A DNA stretch of 64,000 bases from Microthrixaceae bacterium (lineage in GTDB: Bacteria; Actinomycetota; Acidimicrobiia; Acidimicrobiales; Microtrichaceae). The notes below the pieces were generated by a model that made no database searches, was not told the origin of the DNA, and was given only the letters and a program-made list of their open reading frames with translations. The stretch lies in NCBI GenBank assembly GCA_023957995.1, contig JAMLGK010000009.1, forward strand, positions 62,001 to 126,000. The letters are read 5' to 3'. Position numbers and translations under genes: made by a program. Position 1 is the stretch's first letter. The number at the start of each line of letters is the position of its first letter. This document shows, in pieces, positions 1 through 8,028 of the stretch.

Positions 1-2
1 CG

Positions 3-1658
3 GGCCGGCGCCTGGCCGTTCCCGAAGGTCTCCTACCGGATGACCTCCTGAACGCACTGGGTCCCGGAGCCTCGATCGGTGATGCGTTCGACGGAGCAGA
101 TGGATTCTCTGCCCTGTCGCCGGTGATCTTCGAACTCGACCGCGCTGTCGATCCGGCTTCGCTGCCGGCGGACGGCGGCGATGTGTTCGTGGTGGTCGAC
201 CGCCAGACGGGGGAACGGGCCGAGATCCGCGCCGAGGTCTGGACCGAAGCCGCTTTCCACGGCGGATTGGGCACGATCGTGATGGCCTGGCCCGTCACCC
301 GCTGGAACTACGGGCATGCCTACGTGGCCGGGGTTGGCGGCCTCGAGGGTCTCTGGGGCGCAGCCCCTGCGCGCCACGCATCGGTGGTGGCGCCCGATGA
401 GGACACCACAGAGTTGATCGGGGACCTCGCGGCTGCTGGCCAGGACCGATCACGACTCCAGTCCCTCACCGCGTTCACCGTCGGATCGGCCGAGGCGGCC
501 ACCCGCGACATCCGTTCGATGGCCAGCACGGCCAGGGGCGAGGACCATCCGGTGCGCAACCTGCGATCGGATGCCCCGGTGTTCTTCGAGCACGGATCTG
601 CCACGATCACCGGTGAGGTCCGCACCACCGATTTCCGTGACGCCGACGGCGTTGTGGACCCCGACCACCAACCGGGACACGAGTGGGTGCCGTTCGTGCT
701 GACGGTCCCCCGGGATACGGCTCCCCCCCGGGTTACGGCTACCGGTCGGGTACCGGTGGCCGTGTACGGGCACGGTCTCACGATCAACAAGGAGTCCATG
801 TTCATCGTGGCATCCACCAACGCCCGCCACGGTGTTGCGACGATCGCGATCGACGTCCCCAACCACGGCGCTCGACAGGAGGGCCAGGGCGGCTACCTGT
901 TGGACCTGACCAGCCCTCGCTCGCTCGGTCGTCTGGTCGGTCTGCCCCAACAGGGCATCGTCGATCACGTGTCGTTGGTCCGGGCGGTGGTGGATCATCT
1001 CGGAGAGATCGACCTGGCCCCCTGGAGTATGGATGGATCCCATGGCGACGGCATCGCGGACCTCGACACCTCCCTGTTGCTCTACGAGGGCACGTCCATG
1101 GGCGGCGTGCTCGGGCTGGCGGAATACGCGCTCATCCCGGAGTTCGACGCGGCCTTCCTCCAGGTGCCCGGTGCAGGCATCCTCGACATCCTGGGCCATT
1201 CCCTGCTGTGGCCGCTGTTCTCCTCGGTGATCCCCTCGGGCGCCTCCGCCGGAGACGCGGCGGCGCTGTTCGGCGCGGCGTCGATGTTGTTGGATCCGGG
1301 GGACTCGACCCATCTGGTCGACGAGATCCGCGAATCGGGTAGACCGTTGATCGCACAGGTGGGAATCGGTGACGCGGTCGTGCCCGAGTTCGCGGCCGAT
1401 CGGCTGGTGCGTCTCGCAGCCCTTCCGCGGATCGGGCCCGCGCACACCGACATCCTCGCAGCGGGTGAGATCTCCGAGCTGGGACCCGACGGCCGTGCCC
1501 TGCAGGAGATCTGGCCACTTCACTCGTCGTCGCTCACCTTCGGGTTCATGGGCCACCTCGTGTTCGCCGAGGACGCAGCGCAGCCACTCCTGAACACCTG
1601 GCTGGACCAACGGATCTCAGGCGCGGGGATCCCGGGCGAACGAGCTCCGACGGGATGA
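3..1658 (+). CDS. Secreted lipase/esterase-like alpha/beta hydrolase, 5' end outside window
   Basis: The reading frame is open from the first bases of the window with no start needed, so the N terminus, including any signal peptide, lies upstream; 551 residues are visible. The nucleophile elbow GTSMGG (Ser about visible residue 365) follows an oxyanion-type YGHG segment. A plausible acid and base follow in VGIGDAVVP and FMGHLVF. The early segment (SPVIFELDRAVDP, then a beta-rich stretch) resembles the N-terminal domain of bacterial virulence-factor-type lipases. It probably acts on ester substrates outside the membrane. The stop overlaps the start of the next gene by 4 nt (ATGA), so the two are likely co-translated. 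Family assignment rests on motifs; the substrate is unknown. Confidence 0.75.
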   Translation, partial: GRRLAVPEGLLPDDLLNALGPGASIGDAFDGADGFSALSPVIFELDRAVDPASLPADGGDVFVVVDRQTGERAEIRAEVWTEAAFHGGLGTIVMAWPVTRWNYGHAYVAGVGGLEGLWGAAPARHASVVAPDEDTTELIGDLAAAGQDRSRLQSLTAFTVGSAEAATRDIRSMASTARGEDHPVRNLRSDAPVFFEHGSATITGEVRTTDFRDADGVVDPDHQPGHEWVPFVLTVPRDTAPPRVTATGRVPVAVYGHGLTINKESMFIVASTNARHGVATIAIDVPNHGARQEGQGGYLLDLTSPRSLGRLVGLPQQGIVDHVSLVRAVVDHLGEIDLAPWSMDGSHGDGIADLDTSLLLYEGTSMGGVLGLAEYALIPEFDAAFLQVPGAGILDILGHSLLWPLFSSVIPSGASAGDAAALFGAASMLLDPGDSTHLVDEIRESGRPLIAQVGIGDAVVPEFAADRLVRLAALPRIGPAHTDILAAGEISELGPDGRALQEIWPLHSSSLTFGFMGHLVFAEDAAQPLLNTWLDQRISGAGIPGERAPTG

Positions 1659-3598
1659 TCCTGGTCGATGCCCAGGGTCTCTCGGCCAGCCGCCCCGGAA
1701 GGGTGTTGTTCGAGGACCTCGACCTGACGGTCTCCGATGGTGACCGGATCGCGGTCGTCGGCATCAACGGCACCGGCAAGTCCACACTGCTCGCGATGCT
1801 CGCGGGCACCAGGGAGCCCGAGTCGGGCTCGGTGCGCCGCGGATCGGGGGTCGAGGTCTCGGTACTGGAGCAATCGGGTGAGCTGTCCGGGACGACGCTC
1901 CGCGATGCGCTGCACCACGGAATGGGCGACAAGCCCTGGGAGGTCGAAGCGGTGGCCGACCGTCTGGGCCTCGGAGCGGAGATGGAGCGGCCGTTGGAGG
2001 AGCTCTCCGGGGGCCAGGCCAAGCGGGTACACCTGGCTCGCACCCTGGTGTCGGAGGCACCGGTGCTGGTGCTCGACGAACCGACCAACCACCTCGACAT
2101 CGATGCCATCTGCTGGCTCGAGGAGCGCCTGGCCGCTCACCGTGGAGCGTTGCTCCTGGTCACCCACGACCGCCACTTCCTAGACCGCGTCTGCACGCGG
2201 ATCGTGGAACTGGACCGTGGGGGTTGCTTCGTCCACGACGGCGGGTACACCTCCTATCTCGAGAACAAGGCGCGACGTGCAGCAGACGCGGAGGCCAGCG
2301 AGTCCAGGCGGGCCAACCTTGCGCGCAGGGAACTCGAATGGTTGAAGCGTGGGGCACCTGCACGCACATCGAAGCCGAAGGCGAGGATCGCCTCGGCGCG
2401 ACAGATCGTCGACTCCGGACCCGAGAAGCAGGCGAGGGTCGGCCAGCTGCCGCTGCACGCGGCTGCTCCACGGCTCGGCGACCGCGTCATCGAGCTGCAC
2501 GGAGTGACCCAGCGCTTCGGTGACCCGAGGTCCTCCCAGCAGACGTCCTCCCAGCAGACGTCCTCCGAGCAGACGTCCTCCGAGCAGACGTTCTCCGAGC
2601 AGACGTTCTCCGACAAGGTCCTGTTCCAGGATGTCGAGCTGCTGCTCGACCGACGTGAACGACTCGGAATCGTGGGACCCAACGGGTCGGGCAAGTCGAC
2701 CCTGCTCGACATCATGGCGCGCCGCCTCGAACCCAGTGAGGGTGTGGTCGAGCACGGCCCGACGGTCACGGTGGGGATCTACGACCAGTTGGGTCGCCAA
2801 CTGCCCAACGATGCGCGGGTACGCGACGTGGTCGCGGGTGGGCGGGAACCCGACTGGCGCACCGACGCCCTCCTCGAGGCGTTCTGGTTCGACGCCGATG
2901 CCCAGCGGGCTCCCGTGTCGACCCTCTCGGGTGGTGAGCGGCGCCGCCTGCAGCTGCTCTGCACCCTCGCGGAGAATCCGAACGTGCTCATGTTGGACGA
3001 GCCGACCAACGACCTGGACACCGAGACCCTGCGCCAGCTCGAGGACTATCTGGAGGGGTTCCCGGGCGCGGTGATCGTGGTGAGCCACGACCGTGCGTTC
3101 CTCGAGCGTGTCGTGGCCGACGTGGTCGTGCTCGGTGGCCCCGGCCTGCGGCGATTGCCGGGCGGGTACGCGGCCTACGAGGCCGAACGTCGTGCGGGGC
3201 GGGTTGCCGGTCGCGCCCACAACCGTGAGGCCACCGAGGCGTCGGCACCGGCCGAACCGACCGAACCGCCGGGCAAGACCTCCACCGAAGGCGGGCGACC
3301 ATCGCGCGATGCCGGACCAACGCGCGATGCCGGACCGTCGCGCGATGCCGGACCGTCGCGCGATGCCGGACCGAGTCCCTCCACGCTGCGTCATCGGCTG
3401 CGCGCAGCCCAACGTGAGGTGGATCAGGCGCGTGCGGACTGCGACTCACTGCGCTCGGTGCTCACCGAGGCGACCGACCACGCCGAGCTGGCCGAGACCG
3501 GACGCGAACTGGCCGCTGCCGAGGAGCGCCTGGAGCGTGCGGAGGAGGCGTGGCTCGAGCTGGCCGATCAGATAGAGGCCCGGGGTCTGGAGATCTGA
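1655..3598 (+). CDS. ABC-F family ATPase, Uup/EttA-like
   Basis: 647 residues with two ABC ATPase domains and no membrane segments, the layout of ABC-F proteins, which act on ribosomes or nucleic acids rather than in transport. Domain 1 has Walker A GINGTGKST (36-44), signature LSGGQ (about 118) and Walker B LVLDEPTNHLD (about 138). Domain 2 has Walker A GPNGSGKST (about 340), LSGGE (about 423) and LMLDEPTNDLD (about 445). A charged, probably coiled-coil tail from about 577 to the end resembles the C-terminal domain of Uup. The linker between the ATPases contains a five-residue tandem repeat (Ser/Gln/Glu/Thr) and the pre-tail region a six-residue repeat, both from in-frame DNA repeats. Its ATG start overlaps the upstream stop by 4 nt. 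Confidence 0.9.
   Translation: MILVDAQGLSASRPGRVLFEDLDLTVSDGDRIAVVGINGTGKSTLLAMLAGTREPESGSVRRGSGVEVSVLEQSGELSGTTLRDALHHGMGDKPWEVEAVADRLGLGAEMERPLEELSGGQAKRVHLARTLVSEAPVLVLDEPTNHLDIDAICWLEERLAAHRGALLLVTHDRHFLDRVCTRIVELDRGGCFVHDGGYTSYLENKARRAADAEASESRRANLARRELEWLKRGAPARTSKPKARIASARQIVDSGPEKQARVGQLPLHAAAPRLGDRVIELHGVTQRFGDPRSSQQTSSQQTSSEQTSSEQTFSEQTFSDKVLFQDVELLLDRRERLGIVGPNGSGKSTLLDIMARRLEPSEGVVEHGPTVTVGIYDQLGRQLPNDARVRDVVAGGREPDWRTDALLEAFWFDADAQRAPVSTLSGGERRRLQLLCTLAENPNVLMLDEPTNDLDTETLRQLEDYLEGFPGAVIVVSHDRAFLERVVADVVVLGGPGLRRLPGGYAAYEAERRAGRVAGRAHNREATEASAPAEPTEPPGKTSTEGGRPSRDAGPTRDAGPSRDAGPSRDAGPSPSTLRHRLRAAQREVDQARADCDSLRSVLTEATDHAELAETGRELAAAEERLERAEEAWLELADQIEARGLEI
2531..2605. repeat. 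In-frame 15-bp tandem repeat, five units
   Basis: Five consecutive copies of a unit close to TCCTCCCAGCAGACG; later copies change one or two bases (CAG to GAG, TCC to TTC) and a degenerate sixth follows. The unit length is a multiple of three, so it encodes a repeated SSQQT/SSEQT/FSEQT pentapeptide in the linker between the ATPase domains. Gain or loss of units would change linker length without shifting the frame. Confidence 0.95.
3302..3373. repeat. In-frame 18-bp tandem repeat, four units
   Basis: Four copies of TCGCGCGATGCCGGACCG with one or two substitutions in the first two. They encode a repeated six-residue SRDAGP/TRDAGP block just before the C-terminal coiled-coil of the ABC-F protein, lengthening a flexible spacer in frame. 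Confidence 0.95.
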
Positions 3599-3610
3599 GC
3601 GCCCGCGGTG

Positions 3611-3706
3611 GCTCCGGGCTGCATTGGTGCTGGGCTGCATTGGCTCTGGGTTGCATTGGCTCTGGGTTGCATTGGCTCTGGGTTGCATTGGCTCTGGGTT
3701 GCATTG
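3611..3706. repeat. Intergenic 16-bp tandem repeat, six units
   Basis: Six head-to-tail copies of GCTCTGGGTTGCATTG begin 12 bp after the ABC-F stop. The last four are identical; the first two carry a few substitutions. There are no spacers, so this is not CRISPR. It occupies much of the 244-bp gap before nfuA, followed by an AT-rich stretch (about 3711-3745) that could hold a promoter. Confidence 0.95.
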
Positions 3707-3761
3707 GGAGGAGTAATTTCCACTACTACGATGTTGTTAATCCCGCGTGACCAGAAACCCA

Positions 3762-3812
3762 GCTTCACCAGAGACACAGCGTCACCAGAGACACAGCGTC
3801 ACCAGAGACACA
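3762..3812. repeat. Intergenic 17-bp tandem repeat, three units
   Basis: Three copies of GCGTCACCAGAGACACA lie just upstream of nfuA, followed by a degenerate ACACAGACACCAGA tail. The frame of nfuA is open across it to a GTG at 3747, but the translation would be low-complexity, so I treat it as leader rather than coding. Confidence 0.9.
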
Positions 3813-3842
3813 GACACAGACACCAGAAAACAGGAATCAGCG

Positions 3843-4514
3843 ATGAGCGTAGACACCGAATCCGCCGCAGACGGTCCCGGCACCGATGAGCAGTCCGAGG
3901 CACAATCCGACGGCCAGCCGCTGGTGGTGACGGAGTCCGCACTCGAAACGGTGCTGGGCATCCGCTCCGAGGAGGACGATCCCGAGACACTCGCGCTGCG
4001 CGTGGCGATCACCGGTTCCAGCGGCCGGGAGTACACCTATGACCTGTCCTTCGCGACCGAGGACGAGGTTGCAGAGGGCCACCTGGTCTACGAGAAGGAC
4101 GGCCTCCGGATCGCCATCGAGTCCGAGTCCGTCGCTCGACTCGACGGTGCGGAACTGGACCTACCGCGAAATGCCGCCCAGGGCGGGTTGGTCATCCGCA
4201 ACCCGAACACTCCGGATCCCTTCGAGGGAATCGACATCGAGCTGACCGGGGAGCTTCCGGAGAAGGTCGCCCAGCTGCTCGAGCAGCAGGTCAACCCGAT
4301 GCTGGCCAGTCACGGAGGATTCGCCCAGTTCGTCGGTGTCGACGACGACAACAACGTCTACGTGACCATGGGTGGCGGTTGCCAGGGTTGTGCTGCGTCC
4401 GCGGCCACGCTGCGCGACGGGATCCGCACCGCGATCATGGACGCCATTCCAGAGGTGGCCGAGGTGATCGACACCACCGACCACGCCGCGGGGGAGAACC
4501 CCTTCTACACCTGA
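3843..4514 (+). CDS. nfuA: NfuA-type Fe-S cluster carrier protein
   Basis: 223 residues. The C-terminal half is a NifU-like domain with CQGC (Cys180 and Cys183), the cysteine pair that holds a bridging 4Fe-4S cluster across a dimer. The N-terminal half looks like the degenerate A-type (HesB/IscA-like) domain of NfuA. Its role is to deliver Fe-S clusters to apo-enzymes in the cytoplasm; possible clients in this window include MoaA. I chose the ATG at 3843 because an AGGA-type ribosome site (about 3832) precedes it. A GTG at 3747 in the same frame would add a low-complexity extension coded by tandem repeats. The stop codon lies inside a short direct repeat. Confidence 0.88.
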   Translation: MSVDTESAADGPGTDEQSEAQSDGQPLVVTESALETVLGIRSEEDDPETLALRVAITGSSGREYTYDLSFATEDEVAEGHLVYEKDGLRIAIESESVARLDGAELDLPRNAAQGGLVIRNPNTPDPFEGIDIELTGELPEKVAQLLEQQVNPMLASHGGFAQFVGVDDDNNVYVTMGGGCQGCAASAATLRDGIRTAIMDAIPEVAEVIDTTDHAAGENPFYT

Positions 4515-4536
4515 GCTGGCCACACCTGAGCTGCGG
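4507..4536. repeat. Two 15-bp direct repeats across the nfuA stop codon
   Basis: Two adjacent copies of a unit starting ACACCTGAGCTG; the TGA of the first copy is the nfuA stop. Weaker than the other arrays (12 of 15 positions agree) but placed in the same way relative to a gene end. Confidence 0.5.
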
Positions 4537-4575
4537 GCCCCGAACTGCCGGGCCGAGCTGACCGGAGCGACCGGT

Positions 4576-6429
4576 TCAGTTGGTGGCGTCGGATGCGCTC
4601 GAGAGGTGTGACCGCACCTCATCGGCCACACCCTCGGAATCCAGGCCGAGCCTGGAGAGGATCACGTCGGGCTTGCCCTGTGAGAGATAGACCGAGGGCA
4701 CGCCCAGCACCCGCACCTCGGGTCCGCCCACCGGGGCGAGTTTCGACAGGGCGTCGGTGATGGCCGAACCCGCACCGCCGTCTCGCAGCCCGTCCTCGAC
4801 GGTCACGACCAGACGATGTCCGGCGGCGTCGGCCAACATGTCGGAATCCAGGGGCTTGATCACCCGCGGATCCCAGACCGTCACCTCGTGGCCCTCGTCG
4901 GCCAGGAGTGCAGCGGCACCCTCGGCTGCGCCGAGCATCTTGCCCACACCGATGATGCAGATGCCGCTTCCCGAGCGGACCTTGCGCGCCGCCAGCCCAC
5001 TGCCCGTCTCCACCTCGCCCTCGGGCGGCATGGTCTTGGGGAATCGGATCGCGGCAGGTCCATCGGTGCAGTAGTCGAGCGCATCGGTGAGCATCCGCGA
5101 GACCTCGGCGTGGTTCGACGGAGCGAACACGGTCATGTCGGGCACCTTCGACAGCAGCACCATGTCGAGCAGGCCGTGGTGTGAGGGCCCGTCGTCGCCC
5201 GTGATCCCGGCACGGTCGAGTACGAAGACCACCGGCTGGCCGTGCAGGCCCACATCCAGGTTCACCTGGTCGAAAGCCCTGGTGAGGAACGTGGAGTAGA
5301 GCGCCACCACCGGACGGAGTCCGCCCATGGCCATGCCGGCCGCGGAAGTGACCGCATGGGCCTCCGCGATGCCCGCGTCGAAGAACCGCTCCGGGAACTC
5401 GGCCTCGAAGGGCAGCAGTCCGGTGGAGTCGGGCATGGCCGCGGTGATCGCAACCAGTTGGGGGCGACGCCGCGCCTCCTCCACGATCGCGTGCGAGAAG
5501 GCGTCGGTGTAGGAGCCGGGCTTCAGCTCCGAGGTGTCGTGCATGTTCTTGACGTCGTCGGCCTCGGCGGGCGGGTAGCCCCGGCCCTTGCGGGTTCGGC
5601 AGTGCACCACGACAGGACCGTCGAGTTCGGCGGCTGCGGCGAAAGCGTCCTCGAGCGAGGCGATGTCGTGGCCGTCATACGGACCCAGGTAGTTGACTCC
5701 GAGCTGTTCGAAGAACACGGGCGGCTCGATCACCTCACGGATCGCCGCCTTGGCGCCGTCGACACCCTTTTCGAGGTAGGCACCGACCACCGGCAGGTCG
5801 TTGAGGAGCTTCTCCATGCGCTCCCGGCTTCGCTGATAGGTCGACGAGGCGCGGAACCGTGACAGCGACTCGCCGAGTCGCGACGCGGTGGGAGCGTAGG
5901 AGCGGCCGTTGTCGTTGAGCACGATGATGGCCTTGGTGCCCGAATTGCCGAGGTTGTTCAGGCCCTCGTAGGCCATGCCTCCGGTGAGTGCACCGTCGCC
6001 GAGCACGGCGACCACCTGGTGGTTGGAGTTGCCGCTGAGATCGTTGGCTACGGCCAGCCCGTGGGCGTAGGACACGATCGTGGAGGCGTGACTGTTCTCG
6101 ACCCAGTCGTGTTCGCTCTCGGCGCGCGACGGGTAGCCGGAGAGCCCGCCCTCCTCCCGGAGGCGATCGAAGTCGGCCCGACGACCGGTGACCAACTTGT
6201 GCACATAGGCCTGGTGTCCGGTGTCCCAGAGGATCGCGTCGTTGGGCGAGTCGAACACCCGGTGCAGGGCGAGAGTCATCTCGATCACACCCAGATTGGA
6301 ACCCAGGTGTCCGCCGTGTTCGGTCACCGCGTCGACGATGAACTCCCGGATCTCCGCGACCAGTACCGTCAGTTGTTCTTGGTCGAGCCGACGCAGGTCG
6401 GCGGGACTCGAGATGGTCTCAAGAAGCAT
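4576..6429 (-). CDS. dxs: 1-deoxy-D-xylulose-5-phosphate synthase
   Basis: 617 residues, the normal length for DXS, which condenses pyruvate and glyceraldehyde 3-phosphate with thiamine diphosphate in the first step of the non-mevalonate isoprenoid pathway. The ThDP/metal motif GDGALTGG is at 144-151. The N-terminal HLGSNLGVIE and the DAGIAEAHAVT segment with its catalytic Glu are typical. Isoprenoids feed menaquinone, and menB is in this window. The start ATG at 6429 has no clear ribosome site but a TAGCGT box lies 8 nt upstream. The preceding same-strand gene ends 33 nt before this start, so an internal promoter or co-transcription are both possible. Confidence 0.97.
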   Translation of the reverse strand: MLLETISSPADLRRLDQEQLTVLVAEIREFIVDAVTEHGGHLGSNLGVIEMTLALHRVFDSPNDAILWDTGHQAYVHKLVTGRRADFDRLREEGGLSGYPSRAESEHDWVENSHASTIVSYAHGLAVANDLSGNSNHQVVAVLGDGALTGGMAYEGLNNLGNSGTKAIIVLNDNGRSYAPTASRLGESLSRFRASSTYQRSRERMEKLLNDLPVVGAYLEKGVDGAKAAIREVIEPPVFFEQLGVNYLGPYDGHDIASLEDAFAAAAELDGPVVVHCRTRKGRGYPPAEADDVKNMHDTSELKPGSYTDAFSHAIVEEARRRPQLVAITAAMPDSTGLLPFEAEFPERFFDAGIAEAHAVTSAAGMAMGGLRPVVALYSTFLTRAFDQVNLDVGLHGQPVVFVLDRAGITGDDGPSHHGLLDMVLLSKVPDMTVFAPSNHAEVSRMLTDALDYCTDGPAAIRFPKTMPPEGEVETGSGLAARKVRSGSGICIIGVGKMLGAAEGAAALLADEGHEVTVWDPRVIKPLDSDMLADAAGHRLVVTVEDGLRDGGAGSAITDALSKLAPVGGPEVRVLGVPSVYLSQGKPDVILSRLGLDSEGVADEVRSHLSSASDATN

Positions 6430-6437
6430 GCACCACC

Positions 6438-6443
6438 ACGCTA
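6438..6443 (-). promoter_or_regulatory. Candidate -10 box (TAGCGT) for leaderless dxs
   Basis: TAGCGT on the minus strand ends 8 nt before the dxs ATG, placing a transcript start at or beside the start codon. No convincing -35 element is visible. Confidence 0.45.
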
Positions 6444-6462
6444 CCCGCGGGGACTGCTCCGC

Positions 6463-7530
6463 TCACCCCGGAGCGCCGACGGAGCGGCCCGAGAACCCGC
6501 CTCTCACGAAACTGGGTGCCCCCGCGAGGCTCGAGATCACGAAGACGACGTACACGAGCAGACCCAGCGCGATGGCGTCGGCATTGGACACGCCGATGGC
6601 GGAGAAGAAGTACACGAAGGCCGCCTCGCGCACGCCGAGACCGCCCAGGGCCAGGGGCAGGTTCTGCACGACGGCGGTCGGTGGGAAGAACGCCAGGGTC
6701 GCCACCAGGCCGATCTGCGCTATGCCCAGGGCCCTCGCACAGGCGAGCACGGTCACGCACTGCAGGAACTGGAACCCGACTCCCGCACCGAGCACCTTGG
6801 CGGCCTGGAGCGGTCGGCGACGGAAGGCGGCGATTCCCAGATGTACGGCTCCGAGGTAGCGCCGCCACCCCGACCGGCCCACGAGGCGGCCCGCCCCGCG
6901 TTCGTGACCGGCCAGCAACAGGATGGCTGTCAATGCGCCGAGGGTCACGAGGTTGACCACCACGACCACGACGGTCACGTCGCCCAGCGAGCGGTACTGG
7001 CCGCTCAGGGCCAGGCCGACGAACGAGAGGGTGGGCAGGACCAACCAGCCCGTGAGGCGTTCGAGGCTGGTGGCTGCGAACGCGTCGGCGTAGTCACCGG
7101 CATCATTGCCCTGTCGGATCACGCGCACGATGTCGCCACCGAAGGATGTGGGAAGGGCATTGGAGACGAACTCTCCGGTCAGCAGGTGCGACAACAAGCG
7201 CCGGAACCGGTTGTGGATCCCGAGCGTGTCGGACACCTCGGCCCAGCGGAGCGTCTGGAGCAGGTACGCGACCATGTGCACCGCGATCGCCAGGACGATC
7301 CAGGCGAAGGTCGACCAGGTCGGTTCCGGGACGAGATCACCGATCGACACCCCCGGCAGTCGCCAGATCAGAAGAGCCAGGAAGCCGACGCTGAACGCGA
7401 TCCTGGCCAGGAGCTTCCGCGCGTCGTTGCGCGGCATCTCGTGCGGCAGCGTCTCCGGGTCGATCTCGGCGATCGCCTCGGCCCGCTCCGGGTCGGTCCC
7501 ATCATCGGGCCCCACGTCGCCGGCAACCAT
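6463..7530 (-). CDS. Lysylphosphatidylglycerol synthase TM-region-like membrane protein (UPF0104)
   Basis: 355 residues with a polar N terminus of about 35 residues and then about eight hydrophobic segments. The pattern and the conserved NALPTSFGGDIVRV segment match the UPF0104/AglD-type membrane domain found alone in many Actinobacteria and fused to a synthetase domain in MprF. The soluble lysyl-transferase domain is absent, so lipid aminoacylation cannot be assumed; related stand-alone proteins are thought to act in lipid or glycolipid handling. It precedes dxs by 33 nt on the same strand. A TAGGGT box sits exactly 7 nt before the ATG. Confidence 0.8.
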   Translation of the reverse strand: MVAGDVGPDDGTDPERAEAIAEIDPETLPHEMPRNDARKLLARIAFSVGFLALLIWRLPGVSIGDLVPEPTWSTFAWIVLAIAVHMVAYLLQTLRWAEVSDTLGIHNRFRRLLSHLLTGEFVSNALPTSFGGDIVRVIRQGNDAGDYADAFAATSLERLTGWLVLPTLSFVGLALSGQYRSLGDVTVVVVVVNLVTLGALTAILLLAGHERGAGRLVGRSGWRRYLGAVHLGIAAFRRRPLQAAKVLGAGVGFQFLQCVTVLACARALGIAQIGLVATLAFFPPTAVVQNLPLALGGLGVREAAFVYFFSAIGVSNADAIALGLLVYVVFVISSLAGAPSFVRGGFSGRSVGAPG

Positions 7531-7537
7531 TGGCCCG

Positions 7538-7543
7538 ACCCTA
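7538..7543 (-). promoter_or_regulatory. Candidate -10 box (TAGGGT) for the UPF0104 gene
   Basis: Minus-strand TAGGGT ends 7 nt before the ATG at 7530, with no Shine-Dalgarno between them; fits a leaderless transcript. Confidence 0.5.
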
Positions 7544-7599
7544 CCGGTACGGCGGGCAACCCCGATCAGGATGCCTCATCGGTTCCGGCGGACGCCCGT

Positions 7600-7977
7600 T
7601 CAGCGAACCTTGGCCATGAAGCCCTCGCGGTTCACGATCACGCGGGTGACCTTCCCCGCAGCGACGAGTCCGTGCTCGTCGTGGGCGCTCACCGTGAACA
7701 TGAGACGGTGGCCCTCGACCTTCTCGAGGCAGGCCTCGGCCCTGACCCGCCGTCCGACCGCGGTGGGGGAGATGTGTTCTACCTGTACCCGGACCCCGAC
7801 CGAGGTCTGCTCGGGTCGCAGCTGGCCGAGAAGCGCCGCGACGGTCGCCTCCTCCGCGAGTGCGATGATGCGTGGAGTACTCAGCACCGGCACCTCACCG
7901 GAACTGAACGCGATCGCAGTGTCGGCGTCGGTCACATCGAGTTCCACCGTCGAGGCCAGCCCTGTGCGCACAGTCAT
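7600..7977 (-). CDS. Hotdog-fold thioesterase, fluoroacetyl-CoA-thioesterase-like
   Basis: 125 residues, one hotdog domain. The central helix ALAEEATVAALLGQLRPEQTSVG carries the Glu/Thr pattern of FlK-type and related acyl-CoA thioesterases, and VQVEHISPTAVGRRVRAEA is the typical following strand. It probably hydrolyses a small acyl-CoA. The start is the ATG at 7977: the frame stays open far upstream but only as antisense to tldD. A TAGGGT box lies 7 nt upstream. It is divergent from tldD with about 51 bp between them. Confidence 0.8.
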   Translation of the reverse strand: MTVRTGLASTVELDVTDADTAIAFSSGEVPVLSTPRIIALAEEATVAALLGQLRPEQTSVGVRVQVEHISPTAVGRRVRAEACLEKVEGHRLMFTVSAHDEHGLVAAGKVTRVIVNREGFMAKVR

Positions 7978-7984
7978 CGTCGGT

Positions 7985-7990
7985 ACCCTA
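7985..7990 (-). promoter_or_regulatory. Candidate -10 box (TAGGGT) for the thioesterase gene
   Basis: Minus-strand TAGGGT ends 7 nt before the ATG at 7977 in the short divergent region shared with tldD. Confidence 0.5.
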
Positions 7991-8028
7991 AGTCGGCTCC
8001 CACCCGCCGCACACAACCGGAGAATCAC

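Noticed and set aside
3747..3842. N-terminal extension of NfuA from a GTG
   Set aside because: Encoded by tandem repeats with low-complexity product; the ATG at 3843 has a ribosome site and matches the family.
6019..8028. Long plus-strand open frame upstream of tldD
   Set aside because: It is antisense to dxs, the UPF0104 gene and the thioesterase, with low-complexity Arg/Gly/Gln-rich translation typical of GC-rich shadows; tldD starts at the TTG at 8029.
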